Source: Szabonella sp046295215
GTDB taxonomy: Bacteria; Pseudomonadota; Alphaproteobacteria; Rhodobacterales; Rhodobacteraceae
Assembly: GCA_046295215.1 (NCBI GenBank)
Contig: JBKBNP010000016.1
Coordinates: forward strand, 1-64,000
Length of the DNA stretch: 64,000 nt
Direction: 5' to 3'
The notes under the pieces were generated by a model. The model was not told the DNA's origin. It did no database searches and saw only the letters and a list, made by a program, of their open reading frames with translations. Below are positions 16,518 to 25,622 of the stretch, in pieces (positions within the stretch are counted from its first letter, which is position 1; every line of letters begins with the position of its first letter). The translations under genes and the position numbers were made by a program.

Positions 16518-19500
16518 GGCGCGGTTCCCGGTTGCACTGCGGGCGGCGGAGGCGGCGGCCTGCGGAAAATCTCGCGGAACATCCCCGGTGTCAGGATCGA
16601 CAGCGGATTGACCGACACGGAGGGATCCTTGGCCGTTCCCCCCACGCGATAGGCAAAGCCGAACAGCCCCTCGCCCCGCCGGGTGAAGATCGACCCGATG
16701 GCATTGAGCATATAGATGGGCGAGATCACGCCTTGCATGTCGAGCCGTCCCCCCTGGGTGTAATAATCCCCGTCCAGCGACACCCCCAGCGAGGCCCCGA
16801 TGGCCGAGCCACTGGTGATGCGGATCGCGGCAGGGGTCAAGGTGAACTCCGCCTCCACCTCGGAAAACAGCAACCCGGTGCCGTTCATCTGCTCCAGCAG
16901 ACCGACCACCGATATGGCCGACAGCAATTCCGCCAGCGCGGGCAGGTTGCGGATCGCGATATTGCTCATCTTGAGGCTGCCGTCATATTCCCCCGCAGGC
17001 CCGCGCGGACGCAGCACCAGATCGAAGCCGCCCCCCCGGGCGTTGGGAAAGATGCCCGCCGCCGAAAACACCGCCCCCGCATCGTCGGACCGCACCCGCA
17101 CCGCCGCGCCGCGCGGCGTCGGAACCAGCGTTCCGCGCACCGGGGCCACCCCGTTGACGCGGGCGGTGAAGTCGCCCGAAAGCCCGCCCTCGCGCGGGGC
17201 AAGGCGAGCCCGGAACCCGGCAAGGCGGATCGCATCCGTCAACACCAGTTCATCGAGCGCCAGCGTGATGGCATCCGGTCCGGCGGCGGCCCCGCCCGCC
17301 GAAGCCGCGCGCGGCAGGCCCCTTATGTCGAGCCGCCCGCCCGTCATCTCGATCCCCGGCGCGCGGCCCCTGCCCCGGCCCGTCAACTCCACCGTCGCAT
17401 CCAGCCAGCGCCCGACCCGCAGCGGCGCGAAGCGGGCGCGGGCCAGCCCGCCACCGGGGGCCAGTTGCAGGCTGCCGGTCGCACTCAGCCCCGCCGCCTC
17501 TATGCGCACTACCTCCACACTGGCAGGCGTGCCGAGCGTGGCCTCGATCTCCAGCCGCCCGGTGGCGGCAGCGGGCTTGGCCCATCCCAGCGCGGGCAAG
17601 GCCATGCCGACCCCCGCCAGACCGGAGGTCAGCCGCAGTTTCGGCGGGCTGCCGCGCCGCAGGTCAATCGCCATGTCGGCCTGCCCCCGACCGGAAATCA
17701 GTCCCTCCGGCAATTCGATCCCCAGCCTGCGGGCATTTGCGGGCGACAGCTCTATCTGTCCCTCGACGCGCGATATTCCGGCGTTTTCCGGCCCGAAAGC
17801 CTGCCGGAAGGTCACATCGAAGGGCACGCCGTCCAGGTGCCCCGGGCCGGTGATCGCCATGCCATCGCGCGTGGCCGTCACCGTCAGGCGTTCCGCCTCG
17901 ATCCTGCGCCCCGGCACCAGCCTGTCAGAGGAAACACCGGCAAGCTCGGCCGTCACATCGAGATCGAGATCGGCGATGCGGATGCCCTGCACCAGCGGCA
18001 GAGAAAGGCGGATGCGCGCCGTCGCCTGCCCCTCCGCCAGACCGACCGGCAGCCCCGCGCGCGTCAGAAATCCGAAGGGCGGTTCATCCAGCAGCGACAA
18101 CGCCGCCGTCAGACTGCCGCTGGCCGCAACGGTGATCTCCGACATGGTGGGCCGCACTGTCACATCAGGCACATGAAAGACCGATCCCGCGACATCCACG
18201 CGCCCGCCTTCGGGGGCCGTGACATGGCCCTCCTGCACCACCTGCATATAGCTGCGGTTGTCGATCACCGCATAGCCGCGCCCCGCCTCGATCGGTGGCA
18301 GCGTGCGCAGAAACCGCACCGTGCCCCCGGTGAAATCATAGCCCAGCCGCAGTTGCGGCTCGGCGCCGGGTGCAAGCCGCAGCGCCGCCGTGAGATTGGA
18401 AACCTCGCCCGCACTGATGTTCTGCGACAGCCAGTCGCGGGTGCGGGGCACGACTGCTGCGGGCCAGAGCGCCAGGATCCCGTCATGCGTGATCCGGTCC
18501 AGTGCCAGATCGACGCCGATTTCCCAGCCATCGGGCCGCGCGGCGATCTTGCCGCTGGCCACCAGCCTGCGGTTCTGCTCGGTCAGGGCCATCTGCCCGA
18601 TCTCGACGCTGAACGGATCGAGCCGGAGGCGCAGATCAACCGCGCCTTCCCCCAGCCGCAGCGGTTCCTCCAGAATACCCCGCGCCTCGACCCGCAGACT
18701 GTCGATGCGGATCTGCGCCAGCATCTCGGCGGGGATCCCCTCATTCACACCGGGCAGATAGGCATGACCGCCCGCAGCCAGCGCAATCTCTGCGCTTTCA
18801 ACCCGGAACTCGTGCAGATCCAGTCTCTCGCGCTCCGGATCATAGCTCAGAAACAGGCGCGCGGACTGGAACTCCACCGGGGCCGTGGCCTGTGTCGGGC
18901 GCAGCGCCCCGGGACCGAGCGTCAGTTCCGCCTCCAGCGCCGAAAGCCGCCCGTCCCCGTCCAGTGCCGACCCGAGACGGCCGGAAATCGGGGCTTCCAG
19001 CACCGAAAGGAAGGTCAGCGGGGCCACTTCCGACGCCAGATCGGCCGCCGCAACCCCCTCCACCGTCGCCGAAAGCCGCGCGGCACTGTCGGATTTCTGC
19101 GCCACCAGCGTCACATCCGCCCGCGCAGGCTGCGCGCCGCCATCCAGCAGCGACAGTCCGACCTGCACCGCGATTTCCGCCTCACGATTGTCGAGTTGCA
19201 GCCGCCCGTCCCCCAGATCCCAGACCCGCCCCGCTCTGCGGTCATCCAGCAGAAGGCTCAGCGCCTCGGCCTCGATGCGGGTCAGCCTGCCCAGCGACGG
19301 ATCGGCAAAGGCCGCCACCGCCGCGTCGATCAGACCGGCGACGCCCTCCACCGGAAAGGCGCCGACCTCCGCCTCCAGCCCGATGTCGAACCGTCCATCG
19401 GCAAGTCTGCGGACAGCAAGGCGCGGCCCGACCAGCCGCAGGCTTTGCAACCGCAACTGCCCGGACAGAAGCGACGGGCCGTCAAAGCTCATCCGCGCCT

Positions 19501-20167
19501 CCGGCACGACCAGCAGCGCCTCGCCATCGCGCCGCAACAGGCGCAGATCCTCCAGACGCAGCCGGGGGATCCAGTCGCGGTCCACCCGCAGCACGACACC
19601 GCCAAGGGACACCGCAGGCGGCACGATGCCTTGGGGGGCCAGCGCGGAAACCAGCCCCCGGTTGAGCCGCGCCTCGGCCTCCGCCACCGCCCAGACCGGC
19701 ACTGGGATCGACCGTCCGGTCAGGGCGAGTCCGGCAAAAAGCAGCCCGATCGCCAGAAAGATCACGCCGGGAACAAACCAGACCCCCGAATGGGTCCAGC
19801 GTGGCGCAGCAGGGCGGGCTGCCGGTCGCGCGAGAACGGGCGCAACAGAACCGGCTTCCGGGTCCGTGGCTCCGGCGTCGAAAGCCTCGGGCCCGGCCTC
19901 TAGTGCGGCCTCCGGTCCGGCATCAGGTTCGGCATCAGGTTCGGCGGCAGGGGCTGCGTCGGGGACCAGTGCATCCGGCATCCGGGCCGGATTGAAGGCC
20001 GCGAAGGCCGCGTCATGGCCCGCCGGTCGCCCGCCAGCCGGCAGAATGGTCACCCGCAAGCCGCGCCGCGAGCGGAATGGAAGGGGGGCTGCGACCTCCT
20101 CCTGCGCCGGGTCGCCGTGCCTCCGGGCCTCCGCGTCCCGATCCGCATTGTCCTGCCTGTCGTCCAT
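16514..20167 (-). CDS. Very large AsmA/YhdP-like envelope protein
   Basis: About 1217 residues. A cytoplasmic N-terminal tail is followed by an acidic, Pro/Ala-rich stretch with repeats of the PEAxxAGPEA kind. A single transmembrane segment follows (FVPGVIFLAIGLLFAGLALT). The remainder is a long periplasmic beta-rich region with DUF3971 and AsmA-like C-terminal features (GGTVRFLRTLPPIEAGRGYA; IYMLNAIGSIFTRRGEGLFG). Members of this superfamily form bridges that move phospholipid between the membranes. The ATG at 20167 with AAGGGG upstream is preferred; a GTG at 20209 would add 14 residues. The stop overlaps queA. Confidence 0.8.
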   Translation of the reverse strand: MDDRQDNADRDAEARRHGDPAQEEVAAPLPFRSRRGLRVTILPAGGRPAGHDAAFAAFNPARMPDALVPDAAPAAEPDAEPDAGPEAALEAGPEAFDAGATDPEAGSVAPVLARPAARPAAPRWTHSGVWFVPGVIFLAIGLLFAGLALTGRSIPVPVWAVAEAEARLNRGLVSALAPQGIVPPAVSLGGVVLRVDRDWIPRLRLEDLRLLRRDGEALLVVPEARMSFDGPSLLSGQLRLQSLRLVGPRLAVRRLADGRFDIGLEAEVGAFPVEGVAGLIDAAVAAFADPSLGRLTRIEAEALSLLLDDRRAGRVWDLGDGRLQLDNREAEIAVQVGLSLLDGGAQPARADVTLVAQKSDSAARLSATVEGVAAADLASEVAPLTFLSVLEAPISGRLGSALDGDGRLSALEAELTLGPGALRPTQATAPVEFQSARLFLSYDPERERLDLHEFRVESAEIALAAGGHAYLPGVNEGIPAEMLAQIRIDSLRVEARGILEEPLRLGEGAVDLRLRLDPFSVEIGQMALTEQNRRLVASGKIAARPDGWEIGVDLALDRITHDGILALWPAAVVPRTRDWLSQNISAGEVSNLTAALRLAPGAEPQLRLGYDFTGGTVRFLRTLPPIEAGRGYAVIDNRSYMQVVQEGHVTAPEGGRVDVAGSVFHVPDVTVRPTMSEITVAASGSLTAALSLLDEPPFGFLTRAGLPVGLAEGQATARIRLSLPLVQGIRIADLDLDVTAELAGVSSDRLVPGRRIEAERLTVTATRDGMAITGPGHLDGVPFDVTFRQAFGPENAGISRVEGQIELSPANARRLGIELPEGLISGRGQADMAIDLRRGSPPKLRLTSGLAGVGMALPALGWAKPAAATGRLEIEATLGTPASVEVVRIEAAGLSATGSLQLAPGGGLARARFAPLRVGRWLDATVELTGRGRGRAPGIEMTGGRLDIRGLPRAASAGGAAAGPDAITLALDELVLTDAIRLAGFRARLAPREGGLSGDFTARVNGVAPVRGTLVPTPRGAAVRVRSDDAGAVFSAAGIFPNARGGGFDLVLRPRGPAGEYDGSLKMSNIAIRNLPALAELLSAISVVGLLEQMNGTGLLFSEVEAEFTLTPAAIRITSGSAIGASLGVSLDGDYYTQGGRLDMQGVISPIYMLNAIGSIFTRRGEGLFGFAYRVGGTAKDPSVSVNPLSILTPGMFREIFRRPPPPPPAVQPGTAP

Positions 20168-20224
20168 CACCCCTTGCCAGTTCTGCGCCAAAACTCCGCT
20201 TCCGGTCACGGCATGACTTTAACT

Positions 20225-20238
20225 TTGCCAAAAGGCAA
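20225..20238. promoter_or_regulatory. Short inverted repeat between two divergent genes
   Basis: TTGCC-AAAA-GGCAA lies in the 114-base gap between the large envelope-protein gene and the divergent peroxiredoxin gene. Position and symmetry fit a small operator, but a 5-bp arm is weak evidence and no known family site is matched. Confidence 0.25.
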
Positions 20239-20281
20239 CTAGAACACCAAAGAGAAGCAACCACCACAAATGGAGTCGCAG

Positions 20282-20749
20282 ATGACCATGCCCGCCCCCG
20301 GCGATACCGCCCCCGATTTCACCCTGCCCCGCGACGGGGGCGGCTCGGTCACGCTGTCGGCGCTGCAACCGGGGCGCGCTGTTGTCTATTTCTACCCCAA
20401 GGACGACACCAGCGGCTGCACGCTGGAGGCGCGCGACTTCACCGAACTGGGGGCGGATTTTGCGGCACAGGGTGTCACCGTCATCGGCATTTCAAAGGAC
20501 AGCGTCGCCGCCCATGACAAATTCGTGAAAAAGCATGGGCTGGGCGTGATCCTCGCCTCGGACGAAGGCGGCACCACCTGCGAGGATTACGGCGTCTGGG
20601 TCGAAAAGAACATGTATGGCAAGACCTACATGGGCATCCAGCGCGCGACCTTCCTGATCGGCGGCGACGGGCGCGTCGAAAAGGCCTGGCCCAAGGTCAG
20701 CGCCAAAGGCCATGCAGAAGAGGTGCTCGCAGCCGCAAAGGGCACCTGA
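20282..20749 (+). CDS. bcp: Thiol peroxidase, Bcp/PrxQ type
   Basis: Atypical one-cysteine or 2-Cys peroxiredoxin that reduces hydroperoxides with thioredoxin. It has 155 residues from the ATG with GGAG six bases upstream; another ATG four codons earlier lacks a ribosome site. Family motifs are PAPGDTAPDFTLPRDGGG, FYPKDDTSGCTLEARDF with the peroxidatic Cys, and VIGISKDSVAAHDKFVKKHG. E. coli Bcp has a second cysteine five residues after the first (TxxCxxxxC); here only the first is present in that motif. A further Cys occurs in GGTTCEDYG. Confidence 0.95.
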   Translation: MTMPAPGDTAPDFTLPRDGGGSVTLSALQPGRAVVYFYPKDDTSGCTLEARDFTELGADFAAQGVTVIGISKDSVAAHDKFVKKHGLGVILASDEGGTTCEDYGVWVEKNMYGKTYMGIQRATFLIGGDGRVEKAWPKVSAKGHAEEVLAAAKGT

Positions 20750-20845
20750 TCGCCGCAGCAGGGAATTTTCGATGGACAGGAGCTTTGCCGGGGTACTATC
20801 GTTCAGCGGTATTTTGACCGAACGCAATTGAACGGAGAACTTGCA

Positions 20846-21808
20846 ATGGCATCGCGCAGTGCAAAGGAGATTGTCGAAGACCGGAAGATTGACTGGCTTC
20901 TGGAGGATATGGAAAGCGAATTGGGTGAAGCATTGGCCCTGTCCGACAAGCTGTTCCGCAGCGCATCGCTCAGACATGCAGCGCAGGGAAAACGAAACCT
21001 GTCCGATGCCTCTGCGCAATGCGATCGCGCCTTTATCGCTTATGAAAAAGAATATGTGCTCTGCGCGAAAGGCAAATCGACCGACATCGCAAAACTGAGA
21101 AAGCTCGTTTCCGCGCTTCTGGACGCGCTTGACGATCTGCACGACATGAATGGCCGCATTCTGGTGCTGGAAAAGGCGGATGTGGATGCCAAGCTTTTCT
21201 CATTCCTGAGTGTACTGGGTCAGATTGTTGGATATGGAGGGGAATTCAACAAGCTGATCCGTGACATGGAGAGCCTCCACGGCAAGCTTGAAAAAGCGAT
21301 CAAGGCTGTCCGCGACGTCAAGACCAAAGCCATGGTGGCCGGTGCCATTGCGGCGATCGGGATCTGCCTGACGCCGCTGGGCGCCACGGCAGCCGTCATC
21401 GTGACAATCAGCGCCTTTGCTGTCGGTCAGGCGCTTGACTCCGCGCTGGATGGCAATGTGGACAGTGACGTCAAAAAAACCTGGGACAAGGTGTCAAAGT
21501 TGGGGGATGCGGCGGACCTGATAGGGGATATGCCCAAGGCATTTGGTCCGGTGATGGTGTTGCTCAGCAGCGGGGTGGACCTTGCCGAATGTTTCGCAAA
21601 TGAACGAGAAAAAGATGCCGTTCTCAAGGAGATCAAGGACCTCAAGGGGAGGATCGAAAAACTTGGCCCCCCTTATGCCAAGATGTATCGGGACATGTTG
21701 AAGAAGGGGAATGAAACCATGTCCAATCTGACAAAGGCCGCACGCGACGCCGATTCCTTCAAACCCGTAAAATCAAAGTCTCAAACTTTGCCCAGCCTTC
21801 TGAAATGA
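20846..21808 (+). CDS. Unrecognised helical protein with a central hydrophobic segment
   Basis: 320 residues from an ATG with GGAG eight bases upstream; a TTG at 20828 is less likely. I do not recognise a family. The protein looks almost wholly helical. Residues 1-160 are charged, heptad-like helices (IDWLLEDMESELGEALALSD; FNKLIRDMESLHGKLEK). Residues 163-197 are a long hydrophobic stretch broken by a Thr-Pro-Leu-Gly turn (MVAGAIAAIGICL, TAAVIVTISAFAVGQAL). Residues 205-320 are charged helices again, with a weaker hydrophobic patch near 233-243. There is no signal peptide. The codons are visibly richer in A/T (many AAA, AAG, TTT) than the neighbours. The stop overlaps the DUF455 start (ATGA). 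The layout recalls helical pore-forming proteins, but that is an analogy only. Confidence 0.75.
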   Translation: MASRSAKEIVEDRKIDWLLEDMESELGEALALSDKLFRSASLRHAAQGKRNLSDASAQCDRAFIAYEKEYVLCAKGKSTDIAKLRKLVSALLDALDDLHDMNGRILVLEKADVDAKLFSFLSVLGQIVGYGGEFNKLIRDMESLHGKLEKAIKAVRDVKTKAMVAGAIAAIGICLTPLGATAAVIVTISAFAVGQALDSALDGNVDSDVKKTWDKVSKLGDAADLIGDMPKAFGPVMVLLSSGVDLAECFANEREKDAVLKEIKDLKGRIEKLGPPYAKMYRDMLKKGNETMSNLTKAARDADSFKPVKSKSQTLPSLLK

Positions 21809-22647
21809 GCGCGACGACCCTTTCCGAAATGGCGGTGGAGGTGCTGACCACCGCCGACGGGCGCGCAAAAGCCGCCCTTGGCCGCGCCCATGCCGCACGA
21901 TGGTTCGAGGCGCGGGCCGCCGGAACGCCGCTGCCCGTGGGCGATGCAATGCCGCCCTTGCGTCCCGCCCGCCCCGACCGGCCCGAACTGCTGTCCCCCC
22001 GCGACATGCCCCGCCGCCGCCCCGGAACGCTGGCCGGGCGTCTGGCCCTGCTCCATGCGGTCGGCCATATCGAACTCAACGCGGTGGACCTGCACTGGGA
22101 CATCATCGCGCGGTTTTCCCATGTGCCGATGCCGCCCGGGTTCTATGATGACTGGGTGAAGGCCGCAGATGAAGAAGCCAAGCATTTCAACCTGATCTGC
22201 GACTGTCTTGAAGCCATGGGCAGCCATTACGGCGCGCTGCCCGCCCATGCCGGCATGTGGCGCGCCGCCGAGGACACGGCCGGGGATCTGCTGGGCCGCC
22301 TCGCCGTGGTGCCGATGGTGCTGGAGGCGCGGGGGCTGGATGTGACGCCGGGCATGATCGAGATTTTCCGCAACTCCGGCGAAACCGGCGCTGTCGCGGC
22401 GCTGGGGGTGATCTATGCCGAGGAAGTCGGCCATGTCGCCTATGGGTCAAAATGGTTCAACTGGCTTTGTGGTCGCGACGGGCTGGACCCCAAGGACATG
22501 TTCCACAGCCTCGTGCGGCGCTATTTCCATGCCTCGCTGAAACCACCCTTCAACGCGGAAAAGCGGGCCGAGGCCGGGCTCCCCCCCGATTTCTACTGGC
22601 CCCTGACCGAGGTGGACGGACCCGAGCCGCCTGCCGGAACCACCTGA
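21805..22647 (+). CDS. DUF455 ferritin-like protein
   Basis: 280 residues. The family is marked by a four-helix ferritin-like core: LHAVGHIELNAVDLHWDIIA, KAADEEAKHFNLICDCLEAM and YAEEVGHVAYGSKWFNWLC. The Glu and His residues in these three motifs (HIELNA, DEEAKHF, EEVGHVAYG) are probable di-metal ligands. Members are related to the hydroxylase MiaE, but the substrate is unknown. The start codon overlaps the stop of the preceding orphan gene, so the pair may be coupled. No terminator is evident before the next gene 170 bases on. Confidence 0.88.
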   Translation: MSATTLSEMAVEVLTTADGRAKAALGRAHAARWFEARAAGTPLPVGDAMPPLRPARPDRPELLSPRDMPRRRPGTLAGRLALLHAVGHIELNAVDLHWDIIARFSHVPMPPGFYDDWVKAADEEAKHFNLICDCLEAMGSHYGALPAHAGMWRAAEDTAGDLLGRLAVVPMVLEARGLDVTPGMIEIFRNSGETGAVAALGVIYAEEVGHVAYGSKWFNWLCGRDGLDPKDMFHSLVRRYFHASLKPPFNAEKRAEAGLPPDFYWPLTEVDGPEPPAGTT

Positions 22648-22817
22648 AAGTCGGCGGTTTTCTGCCGGTTTCGGACAGAAGAAGCGCCTCCGCCCCCCTG
22701 TCGCGTCAAATCGGTTGCGCGCCCCGGACACGCTGACTATCCCTATGCGGGAACTACGGTGGCGCTGCATCCAACCCCCGGCCCCCTGTCTGCAACCGAA
22801 ACGGAACCCCGATCACA

Positions 22818-24158
22818 GTGCTGACACGACTTTCCTACCGCATCAACACGGCCATCGGGCGCTATCTGCCCGAACAACGGCTGTTTCTCAAATCCGACAC
22901 CGATACGCGCTTCATCCGCCTGCCCCCGGTCACACAGGCCGCGGCCCTCGTGGGCGGGGCGCTCGTTCTGGGCTGGACCATCCTTGCGACCTCGATCCTG
23001 CTGATGGACTCGATTGCCGCCGGATCGGGCCGCGATCAGGCGCAGCGCCAGCAGACACTCTACGAGGCCCGGCTGAACGCGCTGTCGGCGGACCGCGACC
23101 TGCGCGCCGACGAGGCCGCCCGGGCGCAGGAACGCTTCAACCTCGCACTGGCCGAGGTCAGCCAGATGCAGGCACGGCTTCTGGCCTCCGAGGACCGCCG
23201 CCGCGAACTGGAAACCGGCATCGACGTCATTCAGGAAACCCTGCGCCGCACGATCAAGGAACGCGATGCCGCGCGCGGCGAATCCGAATCCCTGACAGCG
23301 GCCCTGCGCAACGAAACCGGGTCGGTGAAAACCGGCGAAGGCCGCGCCCGCGATGCCGAGGCGACGGTCGAGATCCTTGCCGGGGCGCTGGCCGGCACGG
23401 CGGAACAGCGCGACAGCATGGCGCTGGTCGCGATGTCCGCAAGGGAAGAGATCGAGACTATCTCCGACGAGAAGCGCCAGCTTGAAGCCCGCAATGACGT
23501 GATCTTCGCCAAGCTGGAAGAGGCGGTGACCATTTCGATGGAACCGCTCGACAAGATGTTCCGGTCTGCCGGCATGTCCCCGGATGATCTGCTGCGCACG
23601 GTGCGGCGCGGCTATTCGGGTCAGGGCGGGCCGCTGATGCCCTTCACGCTCTCGACCTCCGGCATGGCCCCTTCGGCCGAGGAAACCCGCGCGAATGCGA
23701 TTCTGCAAGGGCTGGACCGGATGAACCTCTACCGGCTGGCGGCGTTCAAATCGCCCTTTGCCATGCCGGTAAAAGGTTCCTTCCGCTTCACCTCCGGCTT
23801 CGGCTATCGCCGCGATCCGAAGGGAGCGGGCACAAGGATGCACAGCGGCACCGATTTCGCGGGCGCGCACGGATTGCCGATCTACGCCACGGCTGACGGG
23901 GTTGTGACCTATGCCTCGTTCAATTCCGGATACGGTCGGCAGGTCAAGATCCGGCATGAGTTCGGGATCGAGACAAGCTATGCCCATCTCTCCAATATCC
24001 GCGTCTCCGTCGGACAAAAGGTATCGCGTGGCGACCGCATCGGTGATATGGGATCGTCAGGCCGGTCCACCGGCACTCATCTTCACTACGAGGTCAGGAT
24101 CGGGGACAAACCGGTGAACCCGATGACCTTCATCAAGGCAGCGACAGATGTTTTCTAA
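22818..24158 (+). CDS. M23-family (LytM) peptidase, membrane-anchored with coiled coil
   Basis: 446 residues. A cytoplasmic start precedes a transmembrane helix near residues 38-64 (AAALVGGALVLGWTILATSI). A periplasmic coiled coil follows, roughly residues 70-240 (Ala/Glu/Arg-rich). The C-terminal M23 zinc peptidase domain runs from about residue 315. Zinc ligands and catalytic residues are in HSGTDFAGAHG, YAHLSN and GTHLHYEVRIG, all present, so it should be active against peptidoglycan cross-links rather than a degenerate regulator. Its stop codon overlaps the bactofilin start by 11 bases, a widespread pairing in alphaproteobacteria linked to cell-shape control. Confidence 0.93.
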   Translation: MLTRLSYRINTAIGRYLPEQRLFLKSDTDTRFIRLPPVTQAAALVGGALVLGWTILATSILLMDSIAAGSGRDQAQRQQTLYEARLNALSADRDLRADEAARAQERFNLALAEVSQMQARLLASEDRRRELETGIDVIQETLRRTIKERDAARGESESLTAALRNETGSVKTGEGRARDAEATVEILAGALAGTAEQRDSMALVAMSAREEIETISDEKRQLEARNDVIFAKLEEAVTISMEPLDKMFRSAGMSPDDLLRTVRRGYSGQGGPLMPFTLSTSGMAPSAEETRANAILQGLDRMNLYRLAAFKSPFAMPVKGSFRFTSGFGYRRDPKGAGTRMHSGTDFAGAHGLPIYATADGVVTYASFNSGYGRQVKIRHEFGIETSYAHLSNIRVSVGQKVSRGDRIGDMGSSGRSTGTHLHYEVRIGDKPVNPMTFIKAATDVF

Positions 24159-24702
24159 AAGCAGAATCAACGAACCCGGCCCCAAGGCCGAAGCCGACAA
24201 GACACGCCCGCCCGAAGGGATGCCCTCCAAATCCTCCGATTTCGGCGGCGGCGGGCCCAAGGTCAAACCGGCCGCCTCGGTGCTGTCTTCGGATCTGACG
24301 ATCACGGGCAACCTGCGCACCACCGGCGACATCCAGGTCGAAGGCACGATCGAAGGCGACATCCGCGCCCATCTTCTGACGGTCGGCGAAAGCGCCACCA
24401 TCCGGGGCGAGATCGTGGCCGATGACATCGTGGTCAATGGACGGGTGATCGGTCGCGTGCGGGGTCTCAAGGTGCGCCTGACCTCCACCGCGCGGGTCGA
24501 AGGCGACATCATCCACAAGACCATCGCCATCGAATCCGGTGCGCATTTCGAAGGCTCGGTCCAGCGTCAGGACGACCCGCTTGCCGCTGGCCGCCCGTCC
24601 CCGACGCCCCCGGCATCGGCAGTCAGTGCCAGCCCGACGGCGGCAGCGGCTGCGGCAGCGACACCTGCCCCGGCTGCAAAACCGGCAACCGAGAACAACT
24701 GA
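24148..24702 (+). CDS. bacA: Bactofilin
   Basis: Polymer-forming cytoskeletal protein of 184 residues. The central beta-helix (about residues 45-150) shows the repeating hydrophobic-Gly pattern: DLTITGNLRTTGDIQVEGTI, EGDIRAHLLTVGESATIRGE and VRLTSTARVEGDIIHKTIAI. It is flanked by a disordered charged N-terminus and an Ala/Pro-rich C-terminal tail, as usual. It overlaps the M23 peptidase gene and likely positions that enzyme at the envelope. The symbol follows the common alphaproteobacterial name. Confidence 0.93.
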   Translation: MFSKSRINEPGPKAEADKTRPPEGMPSKSSDFGGGGPKVKPAASVLSSDLTITGNLRTTGDIQVEGTIEGDIRAHLLTVGESATIRGEIVADDIVVNGRVIGRVRGLKVRLTSTARVEGDIIHKTIAIESGAHFEGSVQRQDDPLAAGRPSPTPPASAVSASPTAAAAAAATPAPAAKPATENN

Positions 24703-24726
24703 TCGTCCTGCACAGGACCAGACCCC

Positions 24727-24750
24727 AAGGGCGCCCCGCAGGGCGCCCTT
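24727..24750. terminator. Bidirectional terminator between bactofilin and DUF2189 genes
   Basis: A perfect 10-bp stem, AAGGGCGCCC / GGGCGCCCTT, with a CGCA loop lies between two converging genes and ends in TTT on the plus strand. It is placed 24 bases after the bactofilin stop and 6 bases beyond the DUF2189 stop. Confidence 0.8.
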
Positions 24751-24756
24751 TCGCAT

Positions 24757-25533
24757 TCAGACCAGCGCCCGGCGATAGAGGTGCCAGCTTGCATGCCCCA
24801 GAACCGGCAGGACGACGAACAGCCCCAGAAACCCCGGCAGCATCGCCAGAAACAGCAGCGCGGAAATCCCGACACCCCAGACCACCATCACCACCGGGCT
24901 GTGCAGGACAACCGAGACGCTGGTAATCATCGCGGTCACGAAATCCACCTCCCGGTCCAGCAGCATCGGCAGGCTGACCACGGTCAGCGCGAACAGAACC
25001 CCGGCGAATCCCGCCCCGACGATGGAGCCGACCACCAGCATCAGCACCCCGTTGGCCGTGGCGAACACGGCCAGAGAGCTTGTGATATTGGTCATCACCT
25101 GCAAGCCCATGAACAGCGCAAAGATCATATGTGCCAGAAAGTTCCAGAACAGGAAGAACACGAGGATCACCGCCGCCATGGACGGGATCTGCCGGTCCTT
25201 CTGCCGCAGGATCACCCCGAGGATACCGGACCAGCGCAATGGCTCGCCCGTCTCCAGCCTCCGGCTGACCTCATAAAGACCGCAGGCAATGAATGGGCCC
25301 AGAATGGGAAATCCGGCAGCGGCGGGCAGGGTCCACCACAATTGCCCCGAAACGGTCAGCGCATAGACGATCAGCCAGCCCGCCAGCACATAGACCAGCG
25401 CAAAGAACAGACCGAAGGTCGGGGCCGTCCGGAAATCCTGCCAGCCTGCGCCCAGCACCGCGCGCAGATCCTCGAACCCGAGCCTTCGCAATTCCAAAGG
25501 CCGCAGGACGACCGTTGCTTCCTCGCCACTCAT
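24757..25533 (-). CDS. DUF2189 integral membrane protein
   Basis: 258 residues from the ATG with GGAGG nine bases upstream; an in-frame GTG two codons earlier is too close to that site. A soluble N-terminus (LRRLGFEDLRAVLGAGWQDF) is followed by about six hydrophobic segments, including TFGLFFALVYVLAGWLIVYA and GILGVILRQK. This is the DUF2189 pattern, related to cytochrome c oxidase subunit I-like annotations in older databases. Function is unknown. It converges on the bactofilin gene and is followed upstream by prfB on the same strand. Confidence 0.85.
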   Translation of the reverse strand: MSGEEATVVLRPLELRRLGFEDLRAVLGAGWQDFRTAPTFGLFFALVYVLAGWLIVYALTVSGQLWWTLPAAAGFPILGPFIACGLYEVSRRLETGEPLRWSGILGVILRQKDRQIPSMAAVILVFFLFWNFLAHMIFALFMGLQVMTNITSSLAVFATANGVLMLVVGSIVGAGFAGVLFALTVVSLPMLLDREVDFVTAMITSVSVVLHSPVVMVVWGVGISALLFLAMLPGFLGLFVVLPVLGHASWHLYRRALV

Positions 25534-25622
25534 CCGCACTGTCCTCCTCCCTTTCCCATCAGGGAAAGACTAGAGGTGCCGCGTCGGGCAGAAAACTTCT
25601 ATTTGCGAGTCAGGTTTTGCTG

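Noticed and set aside
16169..19903. A 1244-codon open frame antisense to the large AsmA/YhdP-like gene
   Set aside because: Composition is almost wholly Arg, Pro, Gln, His and Gly without hydrophobic cores; the minus-strand protein has a clear membrane anchor and family features.
20846..21808. Treating the orphan gene as a methyl-accepting chemotaxis or phage tape-measure fragment
   Set aside because: No HAMP, no MCP hairpin signature and no neighbouring chemotaxis or phage genes; the length and single hydrophobic segment do not fit either class.
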